Assembly (NCBI GenBank): GCA_022496805.1
Contig: CM040103.1
Location: forward strand, 10,682,001-10,746,000
Length of the DNA stretch: 64,000 nucleotides
Direction: 5' to 3'
Origin: Pohlia nutans
Lineage: Eukaryota; Streptophyta; Bryopsida; Bryales; Mniaceae
Shown piece after piece: positions 59,416-64,000 of this stretch. How positions within the stretch are numbered: the stretch's first letter is position 1; each line of letters starts with the position of its first letter. The translations under genes and the position numbers were made by a program. The notes beneath the pieces were generated by a model. That model was not told the DNA's origin. It did not search any database and saw only the letters and a program-made list of their open reading frames with translations.

Positions 59416-62400
59416 ATGGGCAACTTCTTCAAGGGAGCTTGGGTGGTTTTAGCTCTTCTCTTTTGTGGACAATTTGCAAGTGCTGAGGAGCTTCCGTCTG
59501 TTGAGAGAGCAAGCTTTCCCAAGGGTTTTGTGTTTGGGACTGCAACTGCTGCTTATCAGGTACCAATTAACCCCTAAACGGTGACGTAGAAGCTCAAATT
59601 GGGCCTCATGTTTTTTAGTTTTTTTTTGGAGCAGTTTTGGGTACTCTTCTGTCTCATATTAAGCTTCATGTATCTTGAAAATAGACAACTTAACCAGTCT
59701 AATGGTGTGGACCTTGAGCACAACAATGTGGACCTTGAGTTAATAGGAGTAGTAAATTGAGCAAACATGAAGTTTAATTGTGTTTAACAGATTCACAAGG
59801 CGTTGAGGAAGCTTAATATGGGATAGAGGGAGTAAGTCCTATGTGGAATTTCTTTTGTTCAAATTTATTTATTTTTTGACCAACACATACAATGTCCTTT
59901 TTAGTGATTTCAATGATATAAAATTTATCCTCATCTAAATTATGTTTTGTGATTTACGTATTGTAACCTCTTTTACAACAAAGGTTGAGGTTTCGCAAAA
60001 ACTTCTATCATGCATATTCAATACATGGCATGTAGAAGTTGTTCAATCACATGTATACACTTCAAGACATATTCTTTGAACATATAGGAATGTGATATTA
60101 GAAAGTGTGATAATAAAGAGATTTGGGTGTATGTTTTCTACCTTTGCAGTATGAAGGTGCTGCTATGGAAGATGGGAAAGGCGTAAGTATTTGGGATACC
60201 TACTCACATCAACCAGGTAGGTGACTACATTTTTTTTTTTACCGTGTGTTTTATTCAAGCTAGTGCCAACACAAGCCTTAGGCATCATGCTTTGACACTA
60301 TTCCTTAATGTCCAAAGTCAACTAATGGTAGAACAACCCACAATGTACTCTTGATCTTTGGCTCAAAGTTATTCTTTTTTTTAAGAACTATAAGAAGCAC
60401 ACTTTGCTTGCATGTTGAGTTATACATAAAATTCAAGAGAAAAATAATTATTGAATTGTTGAGTTTCACTTTTGATTATCATGGTTAAATAAAGGTATGC
60501 TCTCACGTGGTCTTAGTAATTATGGTCTTAGCAAAGTGAATTAAGTCCTAAAACCCTCACTAACATCACTCTTAACATCAAGTGAGAACATACCTAAATT
60601 TGTTGATGTAATATGGTTTCTTATTATGTTTTAAACCCCTAAAGGACCAAGGATCCATGGTTTGAAAATGACAAATTCAATTGATCGTATTGCAAAAAAT
60701 ACAATCCAGATGAGAGTGAATTTTATATCACTAGAATCACTCAAGAACAGTGCATATGTTGGTGAAAAAACATACAAATTTGAATTAAAGAAAATCCACA
60801 TTAAACCTACTCAAAACTGCTAAAAAAAAAATAGGAGGCCCAATTTTTTCTTCTTGATCCTTTAAGGGTTAAGTCCTATCATTGTATTCTGATTTGAAGT
60901 ATATTTTTGATGAATGTTTTGAACAGGAAAAATAAGAGGAAACAAAACGGGAGATGTCGCGGTGGATCAGTATCACCGATTTGCTGTAAGAAGCTCTGTG
61001 GCTGATAAGTTAAATGAATTAGAATTTTTATCTTCACGGAGACCAATTAATTAAAGTGTTTGTGGCGCAATTTTAAATTTATCAATTTTTAAAAGCATTT
61101 AAAACTATAGTGGTTTGTAATAACTAAACTTGATTTAGTGCTCACAATGACAAGGTTTCAATTTTGTTCAGGAGGATATTTGGTTGATGAAGGATATGAA
61201 CATGGATGCATATCGCTTTTCTATTTCATGGTCACGCGTCTTTCCAAGTACGTAAATTTATGTCTTTTTATTAATTATGTTATCTTTTGCAATTTGATCA
61301 TGGGGTGCACTCTACATTATGTTTGAGAATCACGTGCGTTCATGACCCCCTCTAAAAACCCCATGTATACGAAGGGGTTATATGTCTAGAAACCTTACAT
61401 AGATCTATTCCGTCCTAAATATATGATTAACGTAAATATATGCCAATTATTCTCAATTCTAAATATGTTTATTGTATGTATACGTCATATGGCAGTGTTC
61501 AAGTTAATACCCCTTCTATGCACTCACGTATACTTGTACGTTTTAGTACAATGCACCCCCTCAGAATTTGATATGTTTTCATTTATATGTTATCCTTCGT
61601 ATTTTTCAATTCTTTAATGTTATCTCTTTGAATTAGTGTAGAAGGAGTAGGCGAAGTGAATTGGGAAGGAGTCAAATACTACGATTCTCTCATCGACAAC
61701 TTATTGAAGCTTAACATTGAGCCTTATGTTACTTTATATCATTGGGATATGCCTCAAGCCCTTGAAGACTCAATTGGAAGTTGGCTCAGTCCACAAATAG
61801 TGTAAGTTTCAAATAACATTCTTTAGCAACCCCACTATTCACCCTTAGAAATCAGCATTGCACGTCCAAATTGTTACAAGAACCGTAATCTTTGGAAGAA
61901 TCAAAACTAGCTTTAGTTAAAGATGGTTTGGCAGCTCAACAAACTTTTGTTTTTTTTTAATAGTTTCTACATCAATTTCCTATTTAGATGTTGATTCTCT
62001 GCACAATCAAAAAGGGTGTGCTACAGTACTAGCTAAAGAATGTTATTAGTTGATTTATTTTTAAATGAGTTTTTATTTATTTAAAATGTAAGCATAAAAT
62101 CTAAATTTGAAGAAACTGTGTGCATGAAGTTTACTAACTAACAATGTGTAACTAACAACGTGTAATTCTATTCAGTGAGGCTTTTACGAGATACGCAAGG
62201 TTTTGCTTCGAGAGATGGGGGCCAAAAGTGAAGCATTGGATTACTTTCAATGAAATCCATAGCTTCGCAGGCGCGGGTTATGAAACAGGAGATATGCCTC
62301 CCGGGCGATGTTCAGATAGAAAATTATGCTCAGCTGGAAATTCTGATTCGGAGCCTTACCTTGTCAGCCATCATGCTTTGCTATCACATGCACATGCCGT

Positions 62401-63066
62401 CGATATATATAGAAAAGAGTTCAAGGTAAACGTTCAACTTGCCATACGTATTGTTTTTTCTAACCTTCAAAAAATCAACATTGCAATTTGAATCTCCTAA
62501 CCCCTAAAAGACCAAGAAGCCCAAATCGGGCCTCACATTTTTGTTTTCTTTAGCAATTTTGAGTAGGTCCAATGTGGACTTCCTTTTGTTTGAATTTATG
62601 GCCAACGCAACTAATATTCTTTATTGATATTAAATTTGGTCCCATCTAAATTACATTTTTCACAGTATGATCAATTGAATTTGTCATTTTAAAACTGTGA
62701 TGCGTTTGTCCTTTCACTTGTAGAAAAAGTGCCTATGCTGAGACAAATACTCAGGCCAATGGGCAACACTTGCTTAAATCTCGGCAACACTGCCTCGACA
62801 CAAGCATCATTTCTACTAGTGTTTAGGGATTATTGATGTTTGTGGTTTTACTAATAATATCAAAATTTTATTAGTGTATATTACATATGTAAATATAAAT
62901 TTTTTATTATATATTTTATATTTTACTGTTGATATTTGTCATTACAGGATGCACAGAAGGGTATGATTGGCATTACAACAGATTGCACTTGGTATACCCC
63001 TCTTGACCCAGATTCCGTCTCCGACCAACGAGCGGCACAAGAAGCTGTTGAAGGCTTTTTAGGCTG
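59416..63066 (+). CDS. GH1 beta-glucosidase, N-terminal seven coding exons (runs past the window)
   Basis: Exons 59416-59559, 60150-60216, 60927-60985, 61172-61251, 61637-61801, 62176-62425 and 62948-63066 with matching phases give 294 residues plus two bases; the last donor is GGCTG-GTAAGA. A signal peptide covers residues 1 to about 24 (hydrophobic core [15 protein letters not shown]), so the protein enters the secretory pathway. GH1 landmarks: [73 protein letters not shown], and [15 protein letters not shown] with the acid/base Glu198. The usual NEP reads NEI, a departure in a near-invariant Pro. The nucleophile motif (ITENG) must lie beyond 64000. It hydrolyses beta-glucosides; the substrate cannot be told. 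Intron 4 could also be donor-shifted, but only AC-GTAAAT with acceptor TTAG keeps the frame. Confidence 0.93.
59567..59955. mobile_element. MITE family A copy in intron 1, split by a Stowaway-like MITE
   Basis: TTAACCCCTAAACGGTGACG at the left; core resumes at 59835 (AGTCCTATGTGGAATTTC) and continues to about 59955 (GATATAAAATTTATCC). The right end is degraded. Confidence 0.75.
59644..59832. mobile_element. Nested Stowaway-like MITE
   Basis: 189 bases; CTCTTCTGTCTCATATTAAG at the left and CTTAATATGGGATAGAGGGA at the right, TA on both sides (59642-59643, 59833-59834). Inserted in a TA of the family A core. Confidence 0.85.
60631..60872. mobile_element. MITE family A, complete copy in intron 2
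   Basis: CCCCTAAAGGACCAAGGATC at the left and CTTGATCCTTTAAGGGTTAA at the right, about 240 bases; core words ATATCACTAGAATCACT and CCTACTCAAAACTGCTAAA. Confidence 0.85.
61302..61559. mobile_element. MITE with GGGGTGCACTCTACATTATG end, intron 4
   Basis: Second copy of the element at 36282, without a nested insert; right end AATGCACCCC. TCA occurs on both sides (61298-61300; 61561-61563), a likely 3-base target. Confidence 0.8.
62497..62834. mobile_element. MITE family A in intron 6, right end split by a CACTA-type MITE
   Basis: CTAACCCCTAAAAGACCAAG at the left. The right TIR reads GTCCTTT, then the nested element, then TTTAGGGATTAT; deleting the insert and one TTT restores GTCCTTTAGGGATTA. 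Confidence 0.85.
62715..62821. mobile_element. CACTA-type MITE, copy 3, nested
   Basis: CACTTGTAGAAAAAGTGCC to the inverse ATTTCTACTAGTG, with TTT on both sides (62712-62714, 62822-62824). 107 bases. Confidence 0.88.
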
Positions 63067-63250
63067 GTAAGACAATAATTTCTATGGACCTTGGTGTTGG
63101 AGCTTTAGATTCATGCTCATTTTGTAAAAGGTACCAAAATTACTGTCGTTGATGTTCTCCACGACAGTTCCGTCCCTAGAACAGTTGTGCCGGAATCACT
63201 CTGACATGGGCCAACTTAATTTGTACATAATGCCAAGTTATGATTATGAA

Positions 63251-63595
63251 ATACTGTACGTGGAAGGCAGGGTGGGCAAAAAATAATTCCCCAAAAGAAT
63301 GTCGAAAAAATAAATAAATTTATTAGGTATTTTGTTGAAATCAACAAAAATAAAATCAACAAAAAGCAGAATTTAAAAAAAAAAAAACTCAAAACATAAC
63401 ACTCAACAAAATTGAATGAAAACATAACAATCAACGCAAAAATTAAAATAAACATTTAGCAGGGCGATTTTTTTTATTGTGAGCTATTAATAGCTGATTT
63501 TTTAATAATTATTTTTGAAAGTGCCGACCTCCACTGTTTCAACTTTTATTAATTATTCGACATGAAAGTGCCGACCCTGCCTTCTACGTACGGTA
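63251..63595. mobile_element. MITE in intron 7, related ends to 24913-25282
   Basis: TACTGTACGTGGAAGGCAGG at the left and CTGCCTTCTACGTACGGTA at the right; GTCGAAAAAAT / TTATTCGAC subterminal pair as in 24913-25282, interior AATAATTCCCCAAAAGAATG-like. Confidence 0.75.
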
Positions 63596-64000
63596 GCTCT
63601 TTCAGTGTTTTGGTTTGTGGACTTTAGAAGAAGGTTACTTTTTATGGCCTTGTTCTTAAATGGGCGCCTTTAGATCAACCAAAAGTACATCAAGTGAACG
63701 CCATTTGCGATTCGATAGGTAAATTTGACATTATGTCTTGATATTCTAATTTTCCAACTTCCTCCTAGTTCGAAAAGGTTCCGACCGTCAGGGTCGGCAG
63801 TTCATGCCAAATAATAATTATTTTTTGAAAAATTTCTTATGCAACAAATGTCAAACTCTATGAATATTCTTTAAGATTCTCTTTTTCATCATATAAATTG
63901 GAATTTCTTTGAAAAAAAAATTCTTAAAGATTTGTGTTATTTTTATTTTTATTTTTATTTTTTGTTGATCTTGACAACCAACTACCGTACTCCTTTTCAT
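63596..64000. other. Intron 7 of the beta-glucosidase gene, repeat-derived
   Basis: The segment from 63775 (GTTCCGACCGTCAGGGTCGGCA) to the window end resembles 31680-31830 (GGTCGGCACATCCATGC ... AATATTCTTCAAAATTCTC), so this is another dispersed element. No further exon was seen before 64000. Confidence 0.5.

Overview
This window looks like nuclear DNA of a large, repeat-rich, AT-rich land-plant genome. The evidence is: genes with many short exons and GT-AG introns; a DRMY1/DP1-type single-MYB protein and a glycoside hydrolase family 1 beta-glucosidase, both plant families; plant telomere-type motifs (TTTAGGG, AAACCCTAA); and Stowaway-, Tourist- and CACTA-type MITEs. A five-exon gene at 28.9-32.4 kb encodes what I think is an EF-hand axonemal/sperm-flagellum-type protein. 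A ZNF330 (NOA36) orthologue lies at 36.8-40.8 kb. Together these suggest, by inference, a plant with swimming sperm such as a fern, lycophyte or bryophyte. I cannot name the species.

Layout. 0-3.2 kb: a three-unit tandem repeat, an Asn-rich small gene with telo-boxes upstream, a duplicated 3' flank and a decayed coding remnant. 3.2-8.0 kb (minus): seven-exon DRMY1-like gene, 751 codons plus stop, all exon phases matching. 8.45-10.06 kb: an apparently intact Tc1-type DD34E transposon with 27-bp TIRs and a TA duplication. About 10.3-10.5 kb: a possible tRNA-derived SINE. 10.5-23.8 kb (minus): one or two non-LTR retrotransposon bodies. ORF2 carries an APE-type endonuclease, reverse transcriptase, an extra possibly methyltransferase-derived region, RNase H and a C-terminal CCHC plus restriction-like endonuclease region. 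It is interrupted by two foldback elements whose removal restores the frame. ORF1 is broken by two TAG codons.

24-36 kb is mostly MITEs and a third foldback element, with the EF-hand gene inside. 35.8-40.8 kb is the ZNF330 gene and its tandemly repeated leader. 41-54.9 kb has no gene I can support and is built of MITEs, tandem repeats and AT-rich DNA. 55.0-64.0 kb is a GH1 beta-glucosidase gene with apparent 5' UTR introns; seven coding exons are visible and the gene runs off the right edge.

The dominant signal in the window is a superfamily of short elements bounded by TTAA and the terminal motif CCCCTAAA (sometimes CCCTTAAA or CCCTTTAC). There are at least 18 ends, several nested or sharing one TTAA. 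This is the target-site and terminal signature expected of piggyBac-like elements. One of these families shares its internal core with a TA-flanked Stowaway-type family that has unrelated ends. The other notable object is the dual-endonuclease LINE, which resembles the Dualen/RandI type known from green algae.
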